Shown: positions 6,674 to 13,137, numbered from the stretch's first letter. The stretch: 15,978 bases of DNA from Candidatus Luteimonas excrementigallinarum (GCA_019115725.1 DXCY01000214.1:1-15978), one strand, 5' to 3'. The notes: a model not told the origin generated them from the letters alone. Made by a program: numbers and translations.

Positions 6674-7432
6674 ATGGGCTGGGCGCTGCGGTTTCACGGG
6701 GTGGGCAATGCGGACGCGGTTGAGCTGGGCAATTCCATGGCCACCATCGAGCGCGATGGCCAGCCGTGGTTGACCATCGACTGCGGCAGCGAGGGCCTGA
6801 GCGCGTGTCTGGATCATTACGGTCATCCGCCACGGGCGCTGTTCATCACCCATACCCACATGGACCACGTGTCCGGATTCGAGCGGCTGTTTTCCCGCCT
6901 GTATTTCGACCGCACGCAGCGCGGACGCGTGCCGGTCTACGTGCCGGCCAGCGTGGTGCCGCTGCTGCACCAGCGGGTGGGCGATTATCCGAACGCCCTG
7001 GCCGAGGGCGGGGCGAATTTCTGGGAGGCGTTCCAGCTCATCCCGGTGGGTGATTTCTTCTGGCATGACGGCGTGCGCCTGGAAACGTTCGCGGTGCGCC
7101 ACCACTGGCCGCGTACCGCCTTCGGCCTGCGCCTGCCGGGCAGTCTGGTGTGGAGCGGAGATACCCGCCCCATTGCCGAATTGCTGAAGGTGTATGCCGA
7201 TGCCGGCGAAACCGTGGTCCACGATTGCGCCCTGCACGGCAACCCTTCCCACGCCGGGCTCGACGAGCTGGAGCGCGAATACCCGCCGCAGCTGCTGGAA
7301 CGCTGCGTTCTCTATCACTACGCCAGCGCCGCGGACGGCGAAACCATGCGGGCGCGCGGTCATCGGGTCGCTGTCCAGGGGGAAGTGTTGACCTTGCAAA
7401 CGCCCACATCGGGCATCATGGAACAGTCATGA
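6674..7432 (+). CDS. MBL-fold metallo-hydrolase, RNase Z-like, substrate unknown
   Basis: This is a 252-residue metallo-beta-lactamase-fold protein. The metal-binding motif THTHMDH (His60, His62, Asp64, His65) is preceded by LTIDCGS (33-39). Further metal ligands expected in the fold are present: His143 or His144 in AVRHHW, Asp163 in WSGDTRP and His215 in LYHYAS. The layout resembles the RNase Z/beta-CASP-free branch of the family, but I do not see the exosite arm of RNase Z. No signal peptide is present, so it is cytosolic. The ATG at 6674 has AAGGGG 8 bases upstream; a TTG at 6668 is in frame but too close to that site. It starts 2 bp after kdkA and its stop overlaps the moaA start as ATGA, so it is coupled to both. 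The function cannot be read from the sequence. Confidence 0.88.
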   Translation: MGWALRFHGVGNADAVELGNSMATIERDGQPWLTIDCGSEGLSACLDHYGHPPRALFITHTHMDHVSGFERLFSRLYFDRTQRGRVPVYVPASVVPLLHQRVGDYPNALAEGGANFWEAFQLIPVGDFFWHDGVRLETFAVRHHWPRTAFGLRLPGSLVWSGDTRPIAELLKVYADAGETVVHDCALHGNPSHAGLDELEREYPPQLLERCVLYHYASAADGETMRARGHRVAVQGEVLTLQTPTSGIMEQS

Positions 7433-8457
7433 GTGCCGCTCCCGCCCCTGATCTGGCCCCGCTTCCGCTCGACCGCCTCGGGCGGCCGCTGCGCGACCTG
7501 CGGCTGTCGGTGATCGAAGCCTGCAACTTCCGCTGCGATTACTGCATGCCCGCCGACCGCGTGCCGGATGATTACGGCCTGGATTCCGCCTCGCGGCTGT
7601 CGTTCGACCAGATCGAAACGCTGGTGCGCGGCTTTGCCCTGGCCGGGATGCGCAAGCTGCGCATCACCGGCGGCGAGCCGCTGCTGCGCCGCAACCTGCC
7701 CGAGCTGGTGGCCCGGCTGGCCGCGGTGCCCGGGATCGAAGATCTGGCCCTGACCACCAATGGCAGCCTGCTGGCCCGCCAGGCGCAGGCGCTGCGCGAC
7801 GCCGGGCTGCGACGGCTGACCATCAGCATCGACGCGCTGGAGCCGGAGGTGTTCCGCCGGCTGAGTGGCGGCCGGGGCGATGTGGCCAAGGTGATGGAAG
7901 GCGTGCGCGCCGCCGAGGAGGCGGGGTTTGATTCCATCAAGTTCAACTGCGTGGTCCAGCGCGGCGTCAACGAGCATCAGGTGCTGCCGCTGGTGGAGCA
8001 CTTCCGCGGCACCGGCCATGTGATGCGCTTCATCGAATATATGGACGTAGGCACCTGCAATGGCTGGGAGCGCACCGGGGTGGTGCCTTCCGCCGAGCTG
8101 CACGCGCTGATCCATGCCCGCTGGCCGCTGCGCTCGCTCGATCCGCAGCATCGGGGCGAGGTGGCCGAACGCCACGCGTTCGAAGACGGGGCGGGTGAAG
8201 TGGGCTTTGTCAGCTCGGTGACCGCGCCATTCTGCACCGACTGCAACCGGGCGCGGGTGTCGGCCGACGGGCATCTGTACACCTGCCTGTTCGCGGCCGG
8301 CGGGGTGGACCTCAAGCCGGCCCTGGCCGGCGGCGAGACGGCGATGGCCGAGCGCGTGGCCGGACTGTGGTCGCGCCGGGCCGATCGCTACAGCGAGGAG
8401 CGCGGCACCGCCCGCGGTTCGGGCCGCCGGGTGGAAATGTTCCTGATCGGCGGCTGA
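7429..8457 (+). CDS. moaA: GTP 3',8-cyclase
   Basis: This 342-residue radical SAM enzyme converts GTP to 3',8-cyclo-7,8-dihydro-GTP, the first step of molybdenum cofactor synthesis, in the cytoplasm. The radical SAM cluster motif CX3CX2C is Cys32, Cys36 and Cys39, followed by the SAM-binding RITGGEPL. The second 4Fe-4S cluster, which binds GTP, uses Cys269, Cys272 and Cys286 (CTDCNRARVSADGHLYTC). The C-terminal double glycine needed for activity is present (IGG end). The ATG at 7429 overlaps the stop of the MBL gene as ATGA; the frame is open further upstream but that part is antisense-like shadow of the MBL gene. moaC follows after 54 bp. Confidence 0.97.
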   Translation: MSAAPAPDLAPLPLDRLGRPLRDLRLSVIEACNFRCDYCMPADRVPDDYGLDSASRLSFDQIETLVRGFALAGMRKLRITGGEPLLRRNLPELVARLAAVPGIEDLALTTNGSLLARQAQALRDAGLRRLTISIDALEPEVFRRLSGGRGDVAKVMEGVRAAEEAGFDSIKFNCVVQRGVNEHQVLPLVEHFRGTGHVMRFIEYMDVGTCNGWERTGVVPSAELHALIHARWPLRSLDPQHRGEVAERHAFEDGAGEVGFVSSVTAPFCTDCNRARVSADGHLYTCLFAAGGVDLKPALAGGETAMAERVAGLWSRRADRYSEERGTARGSGRRVEMFLIGG

Positions 8458-8475
8458 GCCGGGGCAGGTTCCCGG

Positions 8476-8499
8476 CCGGGGCCGGTATCATCCGGGGCC
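8476..8499 (+). promoter_or_regulatory. Candidate moaC promoter with flanking direct repeat
   Basis: TATCAT (8486-8491) is a good -10 lying 20 bp before the moaC ATG, but no clear -35 is seen. It is bracketed by two copies of CCGGGGCC (8476-8483 and 8492-8499), which may be an operator or chance in GC-rich DNA. Confidence 0.4.
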
Positions 8500-8511
8500 C
8501 CACTTGCGTGA

Positions 8512-9063
8512 ATGACCATGTCCAGTTCTCCTGCCCAGGGCAAACTCACCCATCTCGATGCTTCCGGCCGCCCGGCCATGGTGGATGTATCGGACAAGGC
8601 GGTCACCGCGCGCGAGGCGGTGGCCGAATGCCTGGTGCGCTTCCCCGATGGGGTTGCCGCCCAGCTGCGCGAAAGCGGGCTGCGCAGCGCCAAGGGGGGC
8701 ATCGTTGATACCGCCATCGTCGCCGGCACCATGGCGGTCAAGCGCACCCACGAGCTGATTCCCTTCTGCCATCCGCTGCCCATCGACGGGGTGAAGCTGG
8801 CCATCGACTGGCATGGCGCCTCGGAGCTGCTGGTGGTGTGCTCGGTCAAGACGGTGCACCGCACCGGCGTGGAGATGGAGGCGCTGACCGGCGCCACCGT
8901 GGCCGCGCTGACCATCTATGACATGTGCAAGGCGCTGTCGCACGACATCGTGCTGGGCCCGGCCAGCCTGGCCGGCAAGCGCGGCGGCAAGCGTGATTTC
9001 AACCGGCATGATTCCACCAGGAACGATCCGGGCCGCTCCGGCCAGGCGGCGGGAGAAGATTGA
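8512..9063 (+). CDS. moaC: Cyclic pyranopterin monophosphate synthase
   Basis: This 183-residue enzyme rearranges MoaA's product to cyclic pyranopterin monophosphate. Family motifs are all present: SAKGGIVDTAIVAGTMAVKRTHELIPFCHPLPI (substrate pocket, about residues 63-95), VKTVHRTGVEMEALTGATVAALTIYDMCKA with Asp137 and Lys140 corresponding to the catalytic Asp/Lys pair, then KRGGKRDF. The last about 18 residues (RHDSTRND onwards) extend past the usual end of the family and carry the ribosome-binding site for moaD in their DNA. The ATG at 8512 was chosen; ATG 8518 is in frame and equally possible. No strong Shine-Dalgarno sequence is present. The stop overlaps the moaD start by one base. Confidence 0.96.
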   Translation: MTMSSSPAQGKLTHLDASGRPAMVDVSDKAVTAREAVAECLVRFPDGVAAQLRESGLRSAKGGIVDTAIVAGTMAVKRTHELIPFCHPLPIDGVKLAIDWHGASELLVVCSVKTVHRTGVEMEALTGATVAALTIYDMCKALSHDIVLGPASLAGKRGGKRDFNRHDSTRNDPGRSGQAAGED

Positions 9064-9305
9064 TGACCAGCGTGACCATCCTGTATTTCGCCAGCCTGCG
9101 CGACGCCGCCGGCACCGAGCGGGAAACCCTGCAGACCGCGGCCAAGGACCTGCGCACGCTGTACCTGGAACTGCAGCAGAAGCACGGCTTCGCGCTGCCC
9201 GCCGATCGCCTGCGGGTGGCGGTGGATGGCGCGTTCGCGCGCTGGGAGGATGCGCCCGCCGAGGGCGCGGAGATTGCCTTCATCCCGCCGGTGAGCGGAG
9301 GCTGA
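9063..9305 (+). CDS. moaD: Molybdopterin synthase sulfur-carrier (small) subunit
   Basis: This 80-residue ubiquitin-fold protein carries sulfur as a C-terminal thiocarboxylate to convert cyclic pyranopterin monophosphate to molybdopterin. The essential C-terminal Gly-Gly is intact (PPVSGG), and ILYFASLRDAAGTE at the N-terminus is typical. The ATG at 9063 overlaps the moaC stop (TGATG) and has GGGAG 7 bases upstream; the in-frame TTG just before it is less likely. It pairs with MoaE, encoded 8 bp downstream. Confidence 0.95.
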   Translation: MTSVTILYFASLRDAAGTERETLQTAAKDLRTLYLELQQKHGFALPADRLRVAVDGAFARWEDAPAEGAEIAFIPPVSGG

Positions 9306-9313
9306 GCAGACCG

Positions 9314-9745
9314 ATGAAACGTTTCCGTATTTCCGATACCCCTTTCGACGCCGCCGCACTGCATGCGCGGCTGCAGCACGATGCCGCCGGCGCGTGCAGC
9401 ATCTTCGAGGGCTGGGTGCGCAACTACAACGAGGGCCGTCCGGTGCGCGGGCTGCGCTACGAGTCCTACCGGGAGCTGGCCGAGTCGGAAGGGGAAAAGA
9501 TCCTGGCAGAGGCCTGCGAGCGCTTCTCCCTGGCCCAGGCCGTGTGCGTGCACCGGGTGGGCGAGCTGGCGATCGGCGAGCTGGCCGTCTGGGTGGGTGT
9601 TTCCGCCGGGCACCGCGACATGAGCTTCGAGGCCTGCCGCTGGGTGATCGACGAAGTGAAGCAGCTCGTGCCGATCTGGAAGCACGAGCACTACGTGGAC
9701 GGCGACGCCGGCTGGCTGCATCCCGACGAGGGCGCGCCGGCCTGA
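9314..9745 (+). CDS. moaE: Molybdopterin synthase catalytic (large) subunit
   Basis: This 143-residue protein is the large subunit of molybdopterin synthase, which inserts two sulfurs into cyclic pyranopterin monophosphate with MoaD as donor. Visible family features are GACSIFEGWVRNYNEGR (about 30-46), LRYESYRELAE (about 49-59), HRVGELAIGELAVWVGVSAGHR (about 80-101) and the active-site lysines in VKQLVPIWKHE (about 116-126), with WKHE in place of the common WKKE. The ATG is 8 bp after moaD; a GGAGG is about 12 bases upstream, so the site is weak and coupling is likely. It is the last gene of the moa run; moaB is not here. Confidence 0.96.
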   Translation: MKRFRISDTPFDAAALHARLQHDAAGACSIFEGWVRNYNEGRPVRGLRYESYRELAESEGEKILAEACERFSLAQAVCVHRVGELAIGELAVWVGVSAGHRDMSFEACRWVIDEVKQLVPIWKHEHYVDGDAGWLHPDEGAPA

Positions 9746-9762
9746 GCACGTTGGCCTGAGCG

Positions 9763-9784
9763 GGCCGGACAAAACAGCCCGGCC
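9763..9784. repeat. Inverted repeat between moaE and ffs
   Basis: GGCCGG (9763-9768) and CCGGCC (9779-9784) can pair around a ten-base A-rich loop. It lies between the convergent moaE and ffs genes, where a two-way terminator would be expected, but neither side has a T run, so I do not call it a terminator. Confidence 0.4.
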
Positions 9785-9793
9785 TGAAAAGGC

Positions 9794-9901
9794 GATGACC
9801 CCGCCAGTTGACCTCGGCACCCGCGTCGACCGATACCGTTGCTGCCTTCCGGCCCTGGCGGGGTTTTCGATCTAGCGTTGCGAGGGACCGACGGGGTCAC
9901 C
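9794..9901 (-). ncRNA. ffs: Signal recognition particle RNA (4.5S, small bacterial type)
   Basis: On the minus strand the 108-nt sequence folds as the small bacterial SRP RNA. The ends GGTGACCCCG (from 9901) and CGGGGTCATC (to 9794) pair. The Ffh-binding domain IV is seen as ACCCCGCCAGGGCC-GGAA-GGCAGCAACGGT, with the GGAA tetraloop and the A-rich internal loop, and GACGCGGGTGCCGAGG matches the E. coli GACGCGTGTGCCGGG segment. The RNA scaffolds the Ffh protein for co-translational targeting of inner-membrane proteins. Ends are set by pairing and are accurate to a few bases. It lies six bases behind tRNA-Ser(GGA), so it is probably cut from a shared precursor. Linkage of SRP RNA to dnaX is also seen in Bacillus subtilis. 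Confidence 0.93.
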
Positions 9902-9907
9902 ATAGAT

Positions 9908-9999
9908 TGGCGGAGAGAGGGGGATTCGAACCCCCGAAGCGGGTTAAGCCGCTTACACACTTTCCAGGCGTGCTCCTTCAACCACTCGGACACCTCTCC
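9908..9999 (-). tRNA. tRNA-Ser(GGA)
   Basis: This 92-nt type II tRNA has acceptor arms GGAGAGG and CTCTCC, discriminator G and an encoded CCA (9910-9908). The anticodon stem CACGC/GTGTG (one G-U pair) holds the loop CTGGAAA with anticodon GGA at plus positions 9963-9965, reading UCC and UCU. A long variable arm (AAGCGGCTTAACCCGCTT) and the T arm GGGGG-TTCGAAT-CCCCC confirm serine. The acceptor arms match those of tRNA-Ser(CGA). It is the leading gene of a unit with ffs. Confidence 0.97.
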
Positions 10000-10039
10000 G
10001 CACTGGGCCGACGCCGATGAACAGGACGCCGGGCCGGCA

Positions 10040-10068
10040 ATTCTACGCGCCAGCACGACGCGGAACAA
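10040..10068 (-). promoter_or_regulatory. Sigma-70 promoter of tRNA-Ser(GGA)-ffs
   Basis: On the minus strand TTGTTC (10068-10063) and TAGAAT (10045-10040) are separated by exactly 17 bp. Transcription would start near 10033, about 34 bases before the tRNA. No separate promoter is possible in the six-base tRNA-ffs gap, so this probably serves both. Confidence 0.8.
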
Positions 10069-10107
10069 GGAACATGATGAACCGGCTGGAAGGGGCGGTT
10101 GGCATGG

Positions 10108-10113
10108 CAGAAT
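10108..10113 (+). promoter_or_regulatory. Candidate -10 of a leaderless dnaX promoter
   Basis: CAGAAT, preceded by TGG, is followed by GGGCGC and then the dnaX ATG at 10120, the same N6 spacing as at xseB and kdkA. There is no Shine-Dalgarno sequence for this ATG. A GGAAGGGG at 10088-10095 is too far away and suits only a TTG at 10099. Confidence 0.35.
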
Positions 10114-10119
10114 GGGCGC

Positions 10120-12045
10120 ATGTCCTATCTCGTCCTCGCCCGCAAGTGGCGCCCCCGCCGTTTCGATGAACTGGTCGGCCAGGAGCACGTGGTCCGGGCC
10201 CTCAGCAACGCGCTGGATACCGGCCGCGTGCACCATGCGTTTCTGTTCACCGGCACCCGTGGCGTGGGCAAGACCACCATCGCCCGCATCTTCGCCAAGA
10301 GCCTGAACTGCGAGCAGGGCACATCGGCCGAGCCCTGCGGTGAATGCAATGCCTGCCGTGATATCGACGCCGGCCGCTTCATCGACCTGCTCGAGATCGA
10401 CGCCGCCAGCAACACCGGCGTGGATGACGTGCGCGAGCTGATCGACAACGCCCAGTACATGCCCTCGCGCGGGCGGGTGAAGGTGTACCTCATCGACGAG
10501 GTGCACATGCTCTCCAAGTCCGCCTTCAACGCGCTGCTCAAGACGCTGGAGGAGCCGCCCGGGCACGTGAAGTTCCTGCTGGCCACCACCGATCCGCAGA
10601 AGCTGCCGGTGACGGTGCTGTCGCGCTGCCTGCAGTTCAATCTGAAGCGGCTGGACCTGGACCAGATCGAAGGCCAGATCGGGAAGATCCTGGGCGCCGA
10701 GCAGATCGAATCCGAACCCGTCGCCATCCGCCAGCTGGCCCGGGCCGCCGATGGCAGCCTGCGTGATGCGCTCTCGCTGCTGGACCAGGCCATCGCCTAC
10801 ACCGGCGGGCGGCTGGATGATGCCGGCGTAGCCGCGATGCTGGGCACCGTGGATCGCACCCGGGTGGCGGCGCTGCTGGAGGCGCTCTCGGCTGGCGACG
10901 GCCAGGCCCTGCTGGCCGAGGTCGAGACCCTGGCCGGGTTCTCGCCCGACTGGGGCAGCGTGCTGGATGCCATGGCCGAAGCCTTGCACCGCATCCAGGT
11001 GCGCCAGCTGGTGCCGGGCAGCACGGTGGAGGCCGATGGCGTGGACGTGGATGCGCTGGCATCCGGCCTCAGGCCCGAGCTGGTGCAGCTGTGGTACCAG
11101 ATGGCGCTGACCGGGCGCCGCGACCTGCCGCTGGCGCCGAGCCCGCGTTCGGGTTTCGAGATGAGTGTGCTGCGGATGCTGGCCTTCCGCCCGCAGCAGG
11201 ACGGCGCGCAGGCGCCTGCCGGGCAGGGATCCTCGGCGCCGGTGGGGCAGGGTGCAGGCAGCGGTCATGCCGCCGCGGCCGCGGCCCGCGCCGTGCTGGA
11301 CGCTGCGCCGCCGCGACCTGTGCCGCCGGCCGTGGAGCGTCCGGCCGTGGAGCGTCCCGTGCGGCCGCCGCCTGTGGAGCGTCCCGTGCCGCCGCCTGTC
11401 GCCAGAGACACCTCTGACATGCCGCCGTGGGAAGAGGCAGCGGACAGCCGGAGCGAGCCGCCGGCGTCCCGTCAGTCGCCGGTACGTTCCGGATCCCCGG
11501 CCAGCGCGGCGCCCGACTTGCAGAGTGGAATGCCCCCGGCGCGTCCGGTCAGCGAGACGGCAGCCCCGGCACCGCGACCCGGGCCGCCGGCCGCTGCGCC
11601 GGCGCCATCACCCGCGTCTGCGCCGCCGGCCCAGCCGGTGGCTTCCACCTCCGTCGATGCGGCCAGCTGGCCGGATCTGGTGACCCGACTTGAGTTGCGC
11701 GGGCCGGTTCGCGAACTGGGCGCGCACACTGCCTTCGTCAGTTATGACAACGGCGTGCTGGAGCTGTCGCTGCCGCCTTCCGACGACCATCTGAAAGCGC
11801 CGTTCCTGGTCGATCAGCTGGCCGGCGCGCTGGCGCCGCACTTTGGTGCCGCCCCGCAGATCCGCTTTTCCGCCGCGGCGCCGGCACAGGCGGAAACCCT
11901 TTACGAGCGCCGCGTTCGCGCGCAGGACGCGCGCCAGCGCGATGCCGAGGATGCGTTCATGGCCGATCCCGGCGTGCAGCGCCTGATGGCCCAGCCCGGG
12001 GCCACGCTGGTGCCGGACTCCATACGCCCCTTCGACGATAATTGA
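10120..12045 (+). CDS. dnaX: DNA polymerase III subunit tau (gamma/tau)
   Basis: This 641-residue ATPase drives the clamp loader that places the beta sliding clamp at replication forks, and tau links polymerase and helicase. The AAA+ core shows Walker A GTRGVGKTT (45-53), the zinc cysteines Cys64, Cys73, Cys76 and Cys79, Walker B VYLIDEVH (122-129), and the SRC arginine-finger motif at 168-170. Collar domain III runs to about residue 360. A Pro/Ala-rich linker (about 365-530) precedes the C-terminal tau domain (about 531-641) that would bind DnaE. I see no A-rich slippery heptamer of the E. coli type, so a gamma form is not evident. The ATG at 10120 gives the family N-terminus MSYLVLARKWRP; an in-frame TTG at 10099 would add seven residues. 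ybaB and recR follow. Confidence 0.97.
   Translation: MSYLVLARKWRPRRFDELVGQEHVVRALSNALDTGRVHHAFLFTGTRGVGKTTIARIFAKSLNCEQGTSAEPCGECNACRDIDAGRFIDLLEIDAASNTGVDDVRELIDNAQYMPSRGRVKVYLIDEVHMLSKSAFNALLKTLEEPPGHVKFLLATTDPQKLPVTVLSRCLQFNLKRLDLDQIEGQIGKILGAEQIESEPVAIRQLARAADGSLRDALSLLDQAIAYTGGRLDDAGVAAMLGTVDRTRVAALLEALSAGDGQALLAEVETLAGFSPDWGSVLDAMAEALHRIQVRQLVPGSTVEADGVDVDALASGLRPELVQLWYQMALTGRRDLPLAPSPRSGFEMSVLRMLAFRPQQDGAQAPAGQGSSAPVGQGAGSGHAAAAAARAVLDAAPPRPVPPAVERPAVERPVRPPPVERPVPPPVARDTSDMPPWEEAADSRSEPPASRQSPVRSGSPASAAPDLQSGMPPARPVSETAAPAPRPGPPAAAPAPSPASAPPAQPVASTSVDAASWPDLVTRLELRGPVRELGAHTAFVSYDNGVLELSLPPSDDHLKAPFLVDQLAGALAPHFGAAPQIRFSAAAPAQAETLYERRVRAQDARQRDAEDAFMADPGVQRLMAQPGATLVPDSIRPFDDN
11332..11400 (+). 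repeat. Short in-frame tandem repeats in the dnaX linker
   Basis: GTGGAGCGTCC occurs at 11332, 11347 and 11374. The stretches 11347-11373 and 11374-11400 are imperfect 27-bp direct repeats. They encode VERP units within a Pro-rich segment, so unit changes would keep the frame and simply alter linker length. Confidence 0.75.
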
Positions 12046-12054
12046 CCTGCCGGC

Positions 12055-12084
12055 GCGGCGCGGACTCCAGCGGTCCCGCGCCGC
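12055..12084. other. Stem-loop between dnaX and ybaB
   Basis: GCGGCGCGG (12055-12063) and CCGCGCCGC (12076-12084) form a perfect nine-base stem around a 12-base loop, starting 9 bp after the dnaX stop. No T run follows, so it is not a standard terminator. It may protect the mRNA end or tune read-through into ybaB-recR. Confidence 0.55.
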
Positions 12085-12120
12085 AACCGCAGCCCAGACC
12101 CTACAAAAAAGGTGAACCCG

Positions 12121-12441
12121 ATGCGTGGAAACATCGCCCAGTTGATGCAGCAGGCGCAGAAGATGCAGGAAAACATGCAGCGCGCCCAGGAAGAACTGGC
12201 CAATCTTGAAGTGACCGGCGGTGCCGGCGGCGGCATGGTCGAGGTCACCCTGACCGGTCGCATGGAGTGCCGCAAGGTGCGGATTGATCCTTCGGCCCTG
12301 ACCGATCCGGAAATGGCCGAAGACCTGGTGGCCGCCGCGTTCAACGACGCCGTCAACAAGGTCAACGCCCAGTCCCAGGAGCGCATGTCTGCTGCGACCG
12401 CCGGCATGAACCTGCCGCCGGGCATGAAGATGCCGTTCTGA
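12121..12441 (+). CDS. ybaB: YbaB/EbfC nucleoid-associated DNA-binding protein
   Basis: This 106-residue protein belongs to the YbaB/EbfC family, which forms small tweezer-like dimers that bind DNA and is nearly always encoded between dnaX and recR. The N-terminal helix NIAQLMQQAQKMQENMQRAQ, the VTGGAGGGMVEVTLTGRMEC core strand and the LPPGMKMPF end match the family. The ATG at 12121 has AAAGGTGA five bases upstream; the GTG within that site is in frame but would leave no ribosome-binding site. Its exact role is not settled; links to RecR-dependent repair have been proposed in other bacteria. Confidence 0.95.
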   Translation: MRGNIAQLMQQAQKMQENMQRAQEELANLEVTGGAGGGMVEVTLTGRMECRKVRIDPSALTDPEMAEDLVAAAFNDAVNKVNAQSQERMSAATAGMNLPPGMKMPF

Positions 12442-12485
12442 GAGCGGCCGCCGTCGCACGCCGGGCTTCCGGCCGGGAGAAGTGA

Positions 12486-13079
12486 TTGTCCGTCCTGCTT
12501 GAACAGCTGGTCGACGCGCTGCGGGTGCTGCCCGGCGTTGGCCAGAAGAGCGCACAGCGCATGGCCTACCACCTGCTTGAACGCGAGCGGGAGGGTGGCC
12601 GGCGGCTGTCCGCTGCGCTGGCCGAAGCGGTGGAGCGCATCGGCCACTGCGAGCGCTGTCGCGACTTCAGCGAGGACGCCGTGTGCCCGGTCTGCGCCAG
12701 TCCCTCGCGTGACGTGCACCAGCTGTGCGTGGTGGAAACCCCGGCTGACCGGCTGGCGATCGAACAGGCCACCGACTACCGCGGCCTCTATTTCGTGCTG
12801 CAGGGACGGCTGAGTCCGCTGGACGGGATCGGGCCGAAGGAGCTTGGCCTGGACCGGTTGGCCGGGCGCCTGGCCGGGGGCGAGGTGCAGGAACTGATCA
12901 TTGCCACCAATCCCACCGTCGAGGGTGAGGCCACCGCCCACTACCTCGCCCAGCTGGGCCGCCAGCACGGCGTGCGTCCCAGCCGGCCGGCCCACGGGCT
13001 GCCGCTGGGCGGCGAGCTGGAATACATCGACCGGGGCACGCTCTCGCACGCCTTCGGCAGCCGCAACGAGGTCCCATAG
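12486..13079 (+). CDS. recR: Recombination mediator protein RecR
   Basis: This 197-residue protein works with RecO (and RecF) to load RecA on SSB-coated gaps. The N-terminal helix-hairpin-helix LPGVGQKSAQRMAYHLL (about 15-31) binds DNA. The zinc finger is Cys55, Cys58, Cys67 and Cys70. The Toprim domain follows with LCVVETPADRLAIE (about 82-95) and the GGELEYIDRGTLSHAF end. The start is a TTG with GGGAGA five bases upstream; no in-frame ATG fits, and the family begins here. TTG starts are uncommon and may lower expression. It is the third gene of the dnaX-ybaB-recR cluster, 44 bp after ybaB. Confidence 0.96.
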   Translation: MSVLLEQLVDALRVLPGVGQKSAQRMAYHLLEREREGGRRLSAALAEAVERIGHCERCRDFSEDAVCPVCASPSRDVHQLCVVETPADRLAIEQATDYRGLYFVLQGRLSPLDGIGPKELGLDRLAGRLAGGEVQELIIATNPTVEGEATAHYLAQLGRQHGVRPSRPAHGLPLGGELEYIDRGTLSHAFGSRNEVP

Positions 13080-13106
13080 CCGCCGGCGTGCCTGCTCCCG
13101 GCCTCC

Positions 13107-13130
13107 TACAATGGAGCCCCATCCAAGGAG
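13107..13130 (+). promoter_or_regulatory. Candidate hinT promoter and ribosome-binding site
   Basis: TACAAT (13107-13112) is a good -10 just behind recR, and AAGGAG (13125-13130) is a strong Shine-Dalgarno sequence seven bases before the hinT ATG. No clear -35 is visible. It suggests hinT can be transcribed apart from recR. Confidence 0.5.
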
Positions 13131-13137
13131 TTGCACG

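Noticed and set aside
7150..7428. N-terminal extension of moaA inside the MBL gene
   Set aside because: The extension is Arg-rich shadow sequence of the MBL gene, and the ATG at 7429 gives the family length.
9763..9784. Terminator for moaE or ffs
   Set aside because: The six-base stem has no T run on either strand, so it was kept only as an inverted repeat.
9691..11268. A 525-residue minus-strand frame opposite dnaX
   Set aside because: It crosses the tRNA-Ser(GGA) and ffs genes and lies antisense to conserved dnaX codons; long antisense frames are expected in such GC-rich DNA.
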